Positions 35,548-45,126 of a stretch of 64,000 bases of DNA are shown in pieces. Where the stretch lies: the NCBI GenBank assembly GCA_938743325.2, contig OW568891.1, positions 496,001-560,000 of the forward strand. Reading direction: 5' to 3'. The position numbers and the translations under genes are program-made. The notes under the pieces were generated by a model that was not told where the DNA came from, ran no database searches, and saw only the letters and a program-made list of their open reading frames with translations. Source of the DNA: Pycnococcus provasolii (taxonomy: Eukaryota; Chlorophyta; Pseudoscourfieldiophyceae; Pseudoscourfieldiales; Pycnococcaceae). Each line of letters opens with the position of its first letter. The first letter of the stretch is position 1.

Positions 35548-38160
35548 TCATAACCCAACCGCGCTGCTCGAGAGCGAGGAGGGCAATGCTGCGGACGACG
35601 GGGTACGGCTTGCCGAACTCCCGCTTGTGCGGCGCATCGAGCGCATCGTTTTCGCAAGGTCCTTGTGCGACGGCCCGCTACGGAGGTGCGACGCTATAGG
35701 CGTAGGCTTCGATCGGGCAGGAGGAGAGGCGGGCGGTGATGCAGGAGCGGGCACCTTCGCGTTCTGTATCGTTCCTCCTTTCGCAGCAATGATGCGATAC
35801 ATCGCAAGCTTATCGATACCCGTGACGCGACGGAGGTTGATGTTCTCGACACGTTTCCACACGGGGTTGTTCGCGTCGAGGAGCTGACGGAGGTACTCCT
35901 TGTGTGTTGGAAGACCACGCCGATCTTTCTCCATCAAGCGCGGGGGAACGGGAGTGAATGCCGTGGGCATCCTTGCGAGCGAATATCCTGTCCCGGGGGA
36001 CGTGCGAGCACGCGCACTTGAGCGTCTCTTCTGAGCCGGCGTCTTCGAGGCTGTGGTTGGCATCCCAACATCGACCGCAGACTGCGAACTATCAAAGGAC
36101 CGCCCCACGGTCTTGTGTCTCTGCGCCGCAATGTCTGCATAGCGCTTCCGGCCGCTCGTGCCAGGGGTGAAACCGGCGGATGTGCCCGGGCGAGGGGGGA
36201 GGTCCATGCGCGACGTTCGGCCCCTTGCCAAGGTCGCGGGGACAGCCACCATGGTGCTGGACCCTGCCGGTGTTCCCCACTCTGCTGAAGCAGCCCCCAG
36301 ATTTGGCGCGCTCGCTTCGGCTGCCGGCGTTCTGAAGTCCATGGCCGAGTGAGGACGATGGCGCAAAAAATCTGTCACCGGCGTCGCCCCGGCTCGCGAC
36401 GAAGGGCGCGAGCTGAATCGTCGCGAAGGTGGACTGCGCGACCGCCGCCTTTCCTCCTTAGCATGCTCCTTCGCGGCACCAGAGTGCTGCGCAGTCTCGT
36501 GCAGCGTCCAGAGACAGTCGCGAACGCGCGCACCTAGCTCCGGGGACGTGCGACTCACGCGGTCGCTGGCGACGGACCACAGGAAGCGAACATCCTGAGA
36601 GAGCGGCATGTCCTCCGGGAATGGGCTCGACGATTTTCGAGGAACGACGATCGCCTGGCGCATGTGCAGATGTTTCTCCGACTTCCCGAGGTCCTTCGGA
36701 CGTGGCACGGCGATACTACTCTTCATCGCCATCTGCCTGTCCGCACGACTTACGCTCTTTTGTTTCGTCAGCTGAGCGGCAGGCGGCGCATCCGCCGCGT
36801 CGCCGCCGCCGCCGGCGGCTTCCGCCGCAGGTGCAGGCGTCGCCGACGACGTCGCGTCGTGCCGTCCCACGAGATTGTGCCTCGGAAGCACGGAGCCTTT
36901 CATGCCGTACACCTTGAACATGTTGATTGTCAAGTTGGGACCTCTCGGCGCGCCGCCGTCCGGTCCCGTCTGCGGGCTCTTCTTGCCGTCGAGCATGTTC
37001 AGCTCCGCCTCCAGGTGTCGATCCTTGGCGCAGTCGAGCTTCGTGCCATCCTTCGCTGCTTGCATGAGTTCCTCCGCCGTGCGCACGCACGTTCCGATGA
37101 GCTTGTGAAATCCTCTCGGCCGACTGTCAAAGACGCGAATCACGACGCGCCTGTTCATCTGAAAGCACATGCACAGCCTGCTGAGCGGAATCGCAAACGG
37201 CTTCCACTTCGGCCGGTGCGTGTCGTACTGAACTTCGCTGCGGTACACGAGGTCGAACGCGCCGTCGCTGTCTCGGTACACCTCGATGAATGCGTCGGGC
37301 TGCGAGACTTTAGCACTCGCGGCGATGCGCACTTCCGTCGCGGACATGGCGATGCGCACCCACTGCTCCGGCACGACAGGGTTGTCGTACGTCCAGTACG
37401 ACGCGATGGTGAGGTGAGGCAGGCTCTTCACGTCGGTGATTGGCCCTTTGAGCAGCTTGATTTCCTCGCCAATCTGCCCGCGGCGTATGCCCTTCGCCGT
37501 CGTCAGGCCGATGGACGGCTCGTCGGCACTGTGCTTCGGTCCCGTCTCCTCTTCCGAGTCGCTGCCCGCCATCTTCATCGCCATCTCGTCAGGGTCATCG
37601 CCGTCGCCGGGCGCGCGCACGACGCCGCGAACGCGCATGCCGGAGGTGCGCACGAGCGTCGTGACTGACGTGTAATACTCGCCGAGCAGCGTCTGCATAT
37701 CAAGTGACACGTTCTCGCTGGAGATGGACTCCCAGTCGTACAGCTTGAAGAGCAGCGGCTGAGGTCTGTCCCTGTAGTACGGCAGGACGAACCACGTGTA
37801 GAAGGATGGCGTTGACGTGTCCTCGATGATTTCCGTGCGTGCGAATTCCTTCCACGGCCCGTACTCCCACTTGCTCCCGTCCTCCGACTTGTTGACTTCG
37901 CGCGTGAAGAGCACGATGGTCGGGTCCGCGTTGGTCAGGAAGTCCGCCTTGTCTGGCAAGTTCTTCGCGGACTGCGTAAATTTCGTTTCGTTTGGTTGAA
38001 GTGTGTGAAAGTTTATTGTTGTGCAGTGGAACGTGAGTCAGCGTACATACAGTCTTCAAGTTGTATGCGAAACGTGAAAGAAATGACGTACGACGCACAC
38101 CTCCAGGCAGACGTCCGTTTCCCGGAATACGGCATCCTTCACTTCCACGCTCACGGACAT
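35548..38160 (-). CDS. Double-C2-domain protein, two exons
   Basis: I read complement(join(35548..37971, 38101..38160)), 827 residues. Exon 1 has only 20 codons (MSVSVEVKDAVFRETDVCLE). A 129-bp intron (GTGTGC...TACGCAG, phase 0) then leads into SAKNLPDKADFLTNADP, which restores a proper C2 first strand: VCLE-SAKNLPD. C2A spans about residues 10-150 (TNADPTIVLFTRE; KLYDWES), and its spacing is copine-like. A second beta-rich C2-like domain spans about 190-330 (DAFIEVYRDSDGAFDLVYRSE; RVVIRVFDSRPRGFHKLIG). There is no copine vWA domain. The C-terminal 450 residues are basic, Ser/Pro/Arg-rich and disordered, with one conserved-looking helix near 710-750 (THKEYLRQLLDANNPVWKRVENINLRR). A Ca- or lipid-dependent membrane adaptor is inferred. 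Confidence 0.7.
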
Positions 38161-38494
38161 GGTATGGTATTGTATGGTATGGGTGGCGCCTGCGAAGTTG
38201 CTTGCTTGCGCGGAAAGAAAAAGCAAACAAGACACAAGTTGTTATGAAGCGAGCAATATAATATAATGTAAGCAAGCTGTGCAGACTTATGTAAGCAACA
38301 CCACCACACTGCCAATGACGAACAGCTGTTCACGAGTGCACACCAGTACTGCGAGTGCACACACACCCAAGACGACGGCGAGACACGCCCCTTAAGGTTA
38401 AACCCCCCCTTGCAGCTGGAGGAGACTAACTTAGCCCACTTAAGGGGGGTTTCATCACCTGAGGAGGGAATATTAGAGTGCGTATAGTACTGTA

Positions 38495-39104
38495 CTGTCT
38501 GAAATGATAAACGGACCGGTCATTTGTAAGTCGTCCCAATGGTCGTGTCATACCAGGTGGTTTTTGGCCGTACAAGTGCTCATTGGGCGAGGCCCTTGGG
38601 TGGACTATGCGACGCCGTCGCGAGGAACGGGGTACAACGAACACTCGCGTGTACACAACCAGCCAAAGTGGTACACTCCGCCATGACCGCCAAATGTTAA
38701 ACGGACTACGGGGGTCCCGTTGTCGAAATGTAAAATTTGGGTTTCCCGATGGAATTCCTTTCCCCCATGCTGATCAGGGGGGGGGACCCATGCATTTGGA
38801 AGTCGGGGGGAAATAGAGGGATTCTGAGTTTCCCAAATTGGTCCCGGATTTCTGTCGGGGCAAATTCCCCCCCGACTTACAAATGGATTTTCGGATTTTA
38901 ATGGCGGAACGCTGTTTTGTCGCGAATTTGTGAGCAGCTCGTGCGTTGGTTTTCGACGTGGTATGTGTGTGCAAGTAGGCCTACACCCATAGTGTACCAC
39001 TGCCACAAACCACGGGTGAAACGGACTTGGGACGGCCCAGTTGTGGGGTTGACTTACAAATCCGGTCCGTTTAACATGGGCGGTCCGTTTATCATTTCAG
39101 ACAG
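38495..39104. mobile_element. MITE-like element, Tc1/mariner type (TA target site)
   Basis: The 610-bp element has perfect terminal inverted repeats of about 24 bp, beginning CTGTCTGAAATGATAAACGG at 38495 and its reverse complement ending at 39104. They are flanked on both sides by TA (38493-38494, 39105-39106), the Tc1/mariner duplication. Sub-terminal inverted sequences continue the symmetry: atttgtaagtc at about 38522 and gacttacaaat at about 39052, and gtggtacact near 38669 and agtgtaccac near 38990. No transposase ORF fits inside, so it is non-autonomous. It sits in the 1.6-kb gap between the C2 gene and the uridine kinase gene. Confidence 0.85.
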
Positions 39105-39106
39105 TA

Positions 39107-39784
39107 CCTGGAATGCAGTACCCGGTACTGTACAGTGCGCTGGCTGGCTGGAATCCTGGTGAACAGTGTTGTTCCCCTTGGTCCCAGACTCCCCCCCAGG
39201 GGGTGCGAGGTCTGCGAGGAGGCCCTATATATCGGAGCTAACCTTATTCGTGGCACTTCTCCAAGAAGAGGCTCAACTTCAGCGTGACTTCTCGGACAGG
39301 TCGGACAGTACCCGTAGGAGACTTCTGCGACATCTGAGTTGAAAGCTTGGCTGCTTGGGGGAGGGAGGGGGAGCTTACAGTCTGACAGTCTGACAGTGCA
39401 AATGGTGAAGCAAATAATATAAAAAACCTTTTACGGAAACCTTGCTTAGGGTGTAACCTTACATATGGCGCCGTCGTGAGGGTGGTACACTGTATTTCCC
39501 CCTTGAGGAATCAGACTTTGTGGCGAAGGTCAATGCGTAGTCAAGGCATTATTGTGTGGGACGCGACGACAGGTACAAGTCGCGCAACCACCGCGGGAGG
39601 GAAGGAACTAAACTTTTTAGGGACGTCTACAGAACCACAGGTGGATCCCCTACAAGGTCGACGGTATCCACGTGTATAGTCTATAGACTAATGATTTGTG
39701 CGTGTATGTACTGTACAGGTCGGCTTAACGTTTGAAACTAGTTGAATAAAAGTAGTAGTTGTTGTTTTTTTTGCAATAATTGTT
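39107..39784. other. Gene-free stretch downstream of uridine kinase
   Basis: It contains GGTACTGTACAG-type palindromes (39128-39137), a TATATAT motif at 39226, a purine-rich run (39355-39374) and another ggtggtacact copy (39481) like those in the MITE. This may mark a second decayed element. No coding feature is supported. Confidence 0.4.
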
Positions 39785-40624
39785 TTACACAGTTGTCGAG
39801 GACTTGCACCGGCTCTTGACGTGCTCCACCATCATGTCAATAGCAGCGACGTTCTCCGCGCCGCGAGGCACAATCAAGTCCGCGTGCTTCTTCGTCGGAC
39901 TCACGAACGTGTCGAACGAAGGCTTGACGGTCAACTCGTACTGCTGAAGCACGTTCTGCACGTCGCGACCGCGCTCCTCGACGTCGCGCCTGATGCGACG
40001 CGCAAGGCGCGTGTCAGCCTCAACGTCGACGAACACCTTCAGGTCGAAGCACGAGCGCAGTCGTCCTCCGTCGTAGTCCGTGAAGAGCAGGATGCCGTCC
40101 ACCAAGACGACGTCGAGCGCACTCCCTCGAAGCACGCGCGACTCCGTCTCCGGCCGCCGGCTCGACGTGACGTAGTCGTAGCTAGGCACGCGTCCTTCCG
40201 CGCCATCTCTGAGGCCTTCGAGCTGTGTGCTCATGTCCACGAGGTCGAACGCCTCTGGGTGGTCAAAGTTGAAGTCGCGCACGCCGTGTTCGCGTTCCTG
40301 TGCCGTTAGGTTTCGGTAAAACGAGTCTTGGCTGAACATCGCGACTCTCTGTTCGTCGACGTCTCCGTCCGCGACGAGTCTCTCCATAATCGCTTTGCAC
40401 ACGGACGTTTTCCCCGAGGCGGTTCCACCCGCGACGCCGATGACGTACGGCGTTCTGCACGGCGACGACGAGGACGACGACGGAGGAGACGGAGGCGCGA
40501 TTTGAGGATCCGACTTTGAAGGTTGCAAGACCGCACAAAAGCAAGGACGAGCAAGACGCCTCCGCTGCTGCTGCTGCTGCTGGGAGGTGGAGGCGGACTT
40601 TCTCACGAAGCGAGCGAGCAGCAT
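39785..40624 (-). CDS. Uridine kinase (uridine-cytidine kinase family)
   Basis: The 279-residue protein starts MLLARFVRKSASTSQQQQQQ, a basic, Gln/Ser-rich leader that may target an organelle. The P-loop kinase core begins at about residue 57: VIGVAGGTASGKTSVCKAI (Walker A), then AMFSQDSFYRNLT and DFNFDHPEAFD, the uridine kinase substrate-site motifs. VLVDGILLF (Walker B-like) and RRIRRDVEERGRDVQNVLQQY (LID) follow. It ends at KHADLIVPRGAENVAAI, the typical UCK end. The enzyme phosphorylates uridine or cytidine to the monophosphate in pyrimidine salvage. Plant uridine kinases often carry a fused UPRT domain, which is absent here. There is no intron. Confidence 0.93.
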   Translation of the reverse strand: MLLARFVRKSASTSQQQQQQRRRLARPCFCAVLQPSKSDPQIAPPSPPSSSSSSPCRTPYVIGVAGGTASGKTSVCKAIMERLVADGDVDEQRVAMFSQDSFYRNLTAQEREHGVRDFNFDHPEAFDLVDMSTQLEGLRDGAEGRVPSYDYVTSSRRPETESRVLRGSALDVVLVDGILLFTDYDGGRLRSCFDLKVFVDVEADTRLARRIRRDVEERGRDVQNVLQQYELTVKPSFDTFVSPTKKHADLIVPRGAENVAAIDMMVEHVKSRCKSSTTV

Positions 40625-40954
40625 GGCCGGAGATTATTTACTGAAACAGGGGGGGCGAAAGAAAGAAAGAACAAAAAACTAAAAAAGCGACACGGCGGCG
40701 GCAACAAAGAGGAATCGGATAACTTTAACGCGCCCCGGGAACCCCTAATTTTTCCCGGGTATAATTCCTCCCTGTTGGTTTCGCTTTTCCCGGGAGGATC
40801 CGGCGTTGCTGCATTCCAGGCACAACCTGTACAACAGGTCTTTATGAGAATCTCGTGTGGCCTTCGTTGGTTGAACACTCGTTTGGGATCCCGGCCGGTC
40901 GTTTCCTGGAAGGATGGTTAGGACGCGGTCACGCGGAGCTGCTCATGAATATAC

Positions 40955-41340
40955 ATGCTCGACACTCGCAGGGTCATCGACTCATCGCTGGCCACGATCG
41001 ACGTCAAGATCGACGATGCGTCAGTCTGCGGGCGGCTCTGCGCACGCATGCGCGGCGGACCGGCACGCCCGCCGCTCCAGGCCAGGCGCCAAACGCATAT
41101 ATTACGGGTAGACGTGATCGCCTGGGATAAAACCACAAAGCTCTACACGGTCTTATGAAGGGATGCCGACGAGTCGGATGAGGTCACTGAAGAATGGCTT
41201 GTTTCGAATAATTTCCATCGTTCCTATGGTTCTATCATTCAAATGATGCTCGCAGGGAGCAAGACAGCACGCCGCACTGCACATTGCCACGACAATGCCG
41301 AGCGAGGTACGGAGCACAGAGCAGCAAGAAATCCGAAATG
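40955..41340 (+). pseudogene. Fragment resembling a Tudor-like module, with in-frame stop
   Basis: The frame from about 40955 reads VDVIAWDKTTKLYTVL, meets TGA at 41156 and resumes as RDADESDEVTEEWLVSNNFHRSYGSIIQMML before stopping near 41340. Ignoring the stop, the run 'W-D-k-t-t-K-L-Y-T-V ... D-a-D-E-s-D-e-v-T-E-E-W' has the form of the W-x-V-x-Y-D-D-G-D-E-E module of the protein at 11404-12726. It lacks a start, so I take it as a decayed gene fragment. Chance cannot be excluded, as the 5' half (Arg-rich) is not protein-like. Confidence 0.35.
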
Positions 41341-41412
41341 AATTCAGGATGCAAACTACTCACGGAGATCATATCATAGATCACTTCGCTGATTGGAAGG
41401 TGCCACTTGTTC

Positions 41413-41492
41413 ATGGTGAAAGTGAATGGTGTGAATGGACAACCGCTGGACAGAGTAAAGCATAATTCATTACTGAATGAGGGATCTTAGGA
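41413..41492 (-). repeat. Copy B of the gene-3'-end-associated repeat
   Basis: The reverse strand reads aagatccctcattcagtaatga...ctctgtccagcggttgtccattcacaccatt...cactttcacc, matching copies A and C. It lies about 125 bp downstream of the Rab23 stop codon (41617), in the same orientation as Rab23. On the plus strand it forms a 25-codon mini-ORF, MVKVNGVNGQPLDRVKHNSL and five more codons before TAG. Confidence 0.8.
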
Positions 41493-41616
41493 TTTAATAC
41501 ATAATGTGAATGAATCTCAGATGATCGAGCACTTCATGCTCTGCGTAGTTTGTTGTTTGTTGTGTGCGTGTGTGCGTTGGTGTGTGTGTGGGACATGTGC
41601 GTTAGCTTCGCATTCA

Positions 41617-42701
41617 TCACACCCTGACCTTAACGTGCATAGGCGTCGCAGATGTGCCACGTACGCTCATGAGTTTCTTCTTTCCGCCAGTGCGCGATGT
41701 CGTAGGCTTCGCTGATATTTTGAATGCTGCGCCACCCTCCGGCACCGAGCTCGACGCACCCGCCGGCGCGCCAGCACTTTTCGCCGATCCCGACGCGGCG
41801 GTTGACGATGCACCTGCTGCCGTCGTTCTCGCCGCGGGTGCGCCGGACGCGCCTCCACCTCCGAATGCATTGACCGACGGGCCACGCTGCGGTAGCTGCT
41901 GCGCCGCATCCATGCGTTCCACATGCCCCTGGCGTGCCAAGCGGTCTTGCAACGCCGCTAGGTGTTCAAACACGGGCGTCACGTTAAGGTTGTCCTTGAC
42001 GCTCGTGCGGAAGAACTTGGTTCCTAGACTCCTCGCGAGGTTCTCAGCCTCTTCAGGCGTCACGACACTCTTGTCGATGAGGTCAACCTTATTCTGAACG
42101 AGGCACATGGCGATGTTCCCGCACTCCTCCTTCACCTTGCGCACCCAGGTAGGCACGGCATCAAACGACGCGCGGTCTGTCGTCGAGAAGACGAGAACGC
42201 AAGCTCCTGCGCCGCGGTAGTACCTGCGTTTTGTTTTGTTTTGTTTTGTTTTGTTGAAGGCGACGTTAAGTTCCGTGTGAGTTTATTTCCTTTCCTTTCC
42301 TTGTGCGTGCGTGTGTGCATGTGTGTTTCGAGCTGGTGGTGGCACGTACGTTCGCGTGATGGTGTCAAACTCCTCCTGTCCTGCGGTATCCCATACGAGG
42401 AAGCGCACGTCGTCCCCCAGGTCTGAGACGTAGTGCGTTTTTTCCAGAAAGTCGACGCCGATGGTTTTCTTGTACTCGTCGGAGTACGCGCCCTTGCAGA
42501 ACCGTTTTGTCATGGACGTCTTTCCAATTTGCCCGTTCCCCACGACGATCACCTTGATCTCCCCTGTAGATGATATGATGATATGATGATGATGATGATG
42601 ATGATGGTCCGTGTGAGTGAGCGTGAGTGTTGCAAGTAAAAAAGAATATGTAATAGAATACAAGGAATACAAGACGTACGTTCGAAGTCCTCTTGGATCA
42701 T
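41617..42701 (-). CDS. RAB23: Rab23-type small GTPase, three exons
   Basis: I read complement(join(41617..42223, 42350..42563, 42680..42701)), 280 residues. Exon 1 has only 22 nt (MIQEDFE plus one base). Introns of 116 and 126 bp both begin GTACGT, in phases 1 and 2. The joined protein reads MIQEDFEREIKVIVVGNGQI, with P-loop GNGQIGKTS. KKTIGVDFLEK is switch I, WDTAGQEEFDTITRTYYRGA is switch II, and NKVDL and TSVKDNLNV are the base-binding motifs. GVDFLE, VLVFSTTDRASFDAV and TSVKDNLNV are characteristic of Rab23, linked to ciliary and Hedgehog-type traffic in animals. The ~90-residue tail is Ala/Gly/Ser-rich and ends KVKVRV-like without any cysteine, so prenylation is not expected. The P-loop has Gln where Ras has Gly12. 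Confidence 0.88.
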
Positions 42702-43496
42702 TCTATACAAGGAATAGGAATAGGAATAGGAACACGCACGCCTGGAGAACTTCCACTAGAGCCTCGAGGTTAGACACACTTAGGAAGTGGTGCTATCGTA
42801 ATGAAGATGGACAAACGTGTGTGTGTGTGCAAGGGCTACCCGTACAGGACACGCGGCCTTATGCACAGGAAAACCTTTTGTACAAACCTCCTGGGACCGT
42901 GGGACGAAGGCTCTGGAGACTGGGACGAACCCTTAACGCCAGGCACCAGGAGGAGAAAACAAGGGGGAAAGGGGGAGTCCTGAGAACGAAGGGCTGAAGG
43001 TTGAACGAACCCTAAGGGTACGAACTAACCCTAACCCTAACCGCTCGCTCACCCATAACCCTAACCGCTCGCTCACCCTAACCCTAGTTCTACATACTGT
43101 AGGTCCCTCTTGGAACCCCTAACCTTATTGGGAGAGGGCGGATGCTTCGGATCTGGTTCGGGCACCTGCAGTTCACTAGTCTACTGTATTGACAGGCCAA
43201 TAATAGCGGCCGCCACCACCCGCACCTAAAACCCCTGACTGGGTAAACGCGTCTGCCACGTCAACATTATTATTTCACACAAGTCCCCCTTCCCTTCCCT
43301 TCGGAATCATTCGCATTCGCATTCGCACACACACATTGGTCTGTCGGTCTTTCTCTTTCATTTCCAGGAGTATTCTTACAGTAGGTACCACACGCATTCT
43401 AGCTGTTTTCTGTTTCCTCTTCTTTTCTTGTGTTGGTTTTTTGAATTATTTGAATCAGTCTATCAGCAGCTTGAACCACTTCCCGTTTTTGTCACG
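42702..43496. other. Divergent intergenic region with telo-box tract
   Basis: This 795-bp head-to-head gap between Rab23 and xylose isomerase holds repeated ccctaacc and gctcgctcaccc units at about 43018-43086. An aggaat microsatellite (42711-42731) lies next to the Rab23 start. No gene is supported. Confidence 0.55.
43018..43086. repeat. Telomere-like ccctaa repeats with a gctcgctcac spacer
   Basis: About seven ccctaa units are split by two copies of the spacer ccgctcgctcaccc. It lies in a head-to-head promoter region, about 410 bp upstream of the xylose isomerase start. Confidence 0.85.
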
Positions 43497-45053
43497 ATGA
43501 TGATGATGATGATGGCTTCATGTTTTGTCACTTCCACCCGTTTACGTCGTGTGTTTATTCGTTCTGTTTGTTTCATGGTGGTAATAATGGCTCACGTCTC
43601 AATGGCATCTTCTTCTCCTTCTTCTTCTTCCGGGGGAGGAGGAGGAGGAGGAGATTCGTGCCCAGCTTCTTCTGGTGAGTGTTCGTCGTCATCATTGTCG
43701 CCACCGTTCTTCCCCACCGTACCTTCCGTGGTTCCTTTCGTCGGATCATCCTCCTCTCTTTCGAAGACTGAGGACTCCAAATCAGCAACAACTCCTTTCG
43801 CGTTCAGGTACTACGACGCAGATCGCGTCGTGCTTGGAAAAACCATGCGAGATTGGCTCAAGTTCTCGATGGCGTACTGGCACACGACACGGAACGGGGG
43901 TGACGACCCGTTCGGGGCGCCGACGAGGTCGTGGCCGTGGGACGACGGAAGTGACAGCATCGCAAACGCGGAACGACGACTTGACGCATTCTTTGAACTC
44001 ATGACCAAACTAGGTGTTAACTACTGGTGCTTTCACGACAGGGACCTCGCGCCGCCTGGGGCAAACGTCAAGGAGTCGCGTGCTAACCTCGAGACGCTCA
44101 CAAAAGCTGCACTCAAGGCACAGAAGAGGGCAAATGCCACTGTGCTATGGGGAACCGCGCAGCTCTTCAAGGAGCCGCACTACGCGCAAGGTGCCGGAAC
44201 GTCGCCATCCCCAGAAGTGTTCGCAGCCGCGGCGGCGCAGGTACGTGCGGCAATGGACGCAACGCACGCGCTCGGCGGGATTGGGTACGTCTTCTGGGGT
44301 GGACGCGAAGGATACCAAACCCTGCTGAACACGGACATGGAGCTCGAAATGAGGCACATGGCAAGTCTGCTGCGCATGGCAGCTCAGCACAAGAAAAAAG
44401 TTGGATTCAAGGGAACGCTTCTCATCGAGCCGAAACCTCAGGAGCCGATGAAGCACCAGTACGACTACGACGTCGCCACAACGGCAATGTTTCTCGCACG
44501 CCACGGCCTCGACGACGGAAACTTCATGATCAACGTCGAGTGCAATCACGCGACGCTCTCAGGACACAGCTGCTTCCACGAACTTGAAACAGCACGCATG
44601 CTCAAGCTGCTTGGCAACCTCGACGCCAACACAGGCGACGCACAAACGGGATGGGACACGGACGAGTTTCTCACAGATCCGCGTGAGGCGACTCTTGTGA
44701 TGCTGAGTGTCATACGCAACGGCGGCCTACCCGTTGGCATCAACTTCGACGCCAAGCTTCGACGCGAGTCGACAGACCCGGAGGATCTTGCCATTGCACA
44801 CATCAGCGGTATGGACGCGCTCGCGCGAGGCTTGCTCAACGCTGCCGCGATCGTTGAGGGTGGCGAGCTCGACGCGATGGTAAAGGCGCGCTACGAGCGC
44901 TGGACAAGCAGCGACGTGGGACGTGCCGTCGAGTCGGGGAAGGCTACACTGGAGAGCCTTGAGAAGGTGGCTGAGCAGTTGGAGTCGGCGCCGCACCTCC
45001 CTTCCGGAAAGCAGGAGCGCTACGAGCAAATCCTTGCGTCGTACGTACGCTAG
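43497..45053 (+). CDS. Xylose isomerase, plant-type with N-terminal signal
   Basis: The start is the ATG at 43497 (MMMMMMASCF), giving 518 residues. The first 45 residues contain a basic and then hydrophobic stretch (RRVFIRSVCFMVVIMAHVSMA), a likely signal peptide, as in plant xylose isomerases. A Ser/Gly-rich linker precedes the TIM-barrel enzyme. FRYYDADRVVLGKTMRDWL and SMAYWHTTRNGGDDPFGAPT begin it. NYWCFHDRDLAPPG has the catalytic His-Asp, and YVFWGGREGYQTLLNTDME and GFKGTLLIEPKPQEPMKHQY the metal-binding Glu. INVECNHATLSGHS, LGNLDANTGDAQTGWDTD and FDAKLRRESTDPEDL complete the metal sites. All catalytic residues are present. It interconverts D-xylose and D-xylulose, probably in the secretory pathway or wall space. 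No intron. Confidence 0.96.
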   Translation: MMMMMMASCFVTSTRLRRVFIRSVCFMVVIMAHVSMASSSPSSSSGGGGGGGDSCPASSGECSSSSLSPPFFPTVPSVVPFVGSSSSLSKTEDSKSATTPFAFRYYDADRVVLGKTMRDWLKFSMAYWHTTRNGGDDPFGAPTRSWPWDDGSDSIANAERRLDAFFELMTKLGVNYWCFHDRDLAPPGANVKESRANLETLTKAALKAQKRANATVLWGTAQLFKEPHYAQGAGTSPSPEVFAAAAAQVRAAMDATHALGGIGYVFWGGREGYQTLLNTDMELEMRHMASLLRMAAQHKKKVGFKGTLLIEPKPQEPMKHQYDYDVATTAMFLARHGLDDGNFMINVECNHATLSGHSCFHELETARMLKLLGNLDANTGDAQTGWDTDEFLTDPREATLVMLSVIRNGGLPVGINFDAKLRRESTDPEDLAIAHISGMDALARGLLNAAAIVEGGELDAMVKARYERWTSSDVGRAVESGKATLESLEKVAEQLESAPHLPSGKQERYEQILASYVR

Positions 45054-45126
45054 GAAATTGGGATTGTTTGGAGGGAGAGAGGAGATTAAGCAAAAAGTAA
45101 AACAACAAAAGAAAATTTAACTAAAA

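Noticed and set aside
36664-37668. 334-codon plus-strand ORF over the C2 gene
   Set aside because: Arg/His-rich composition and no motifs; the minus strand encodes C2 domains.
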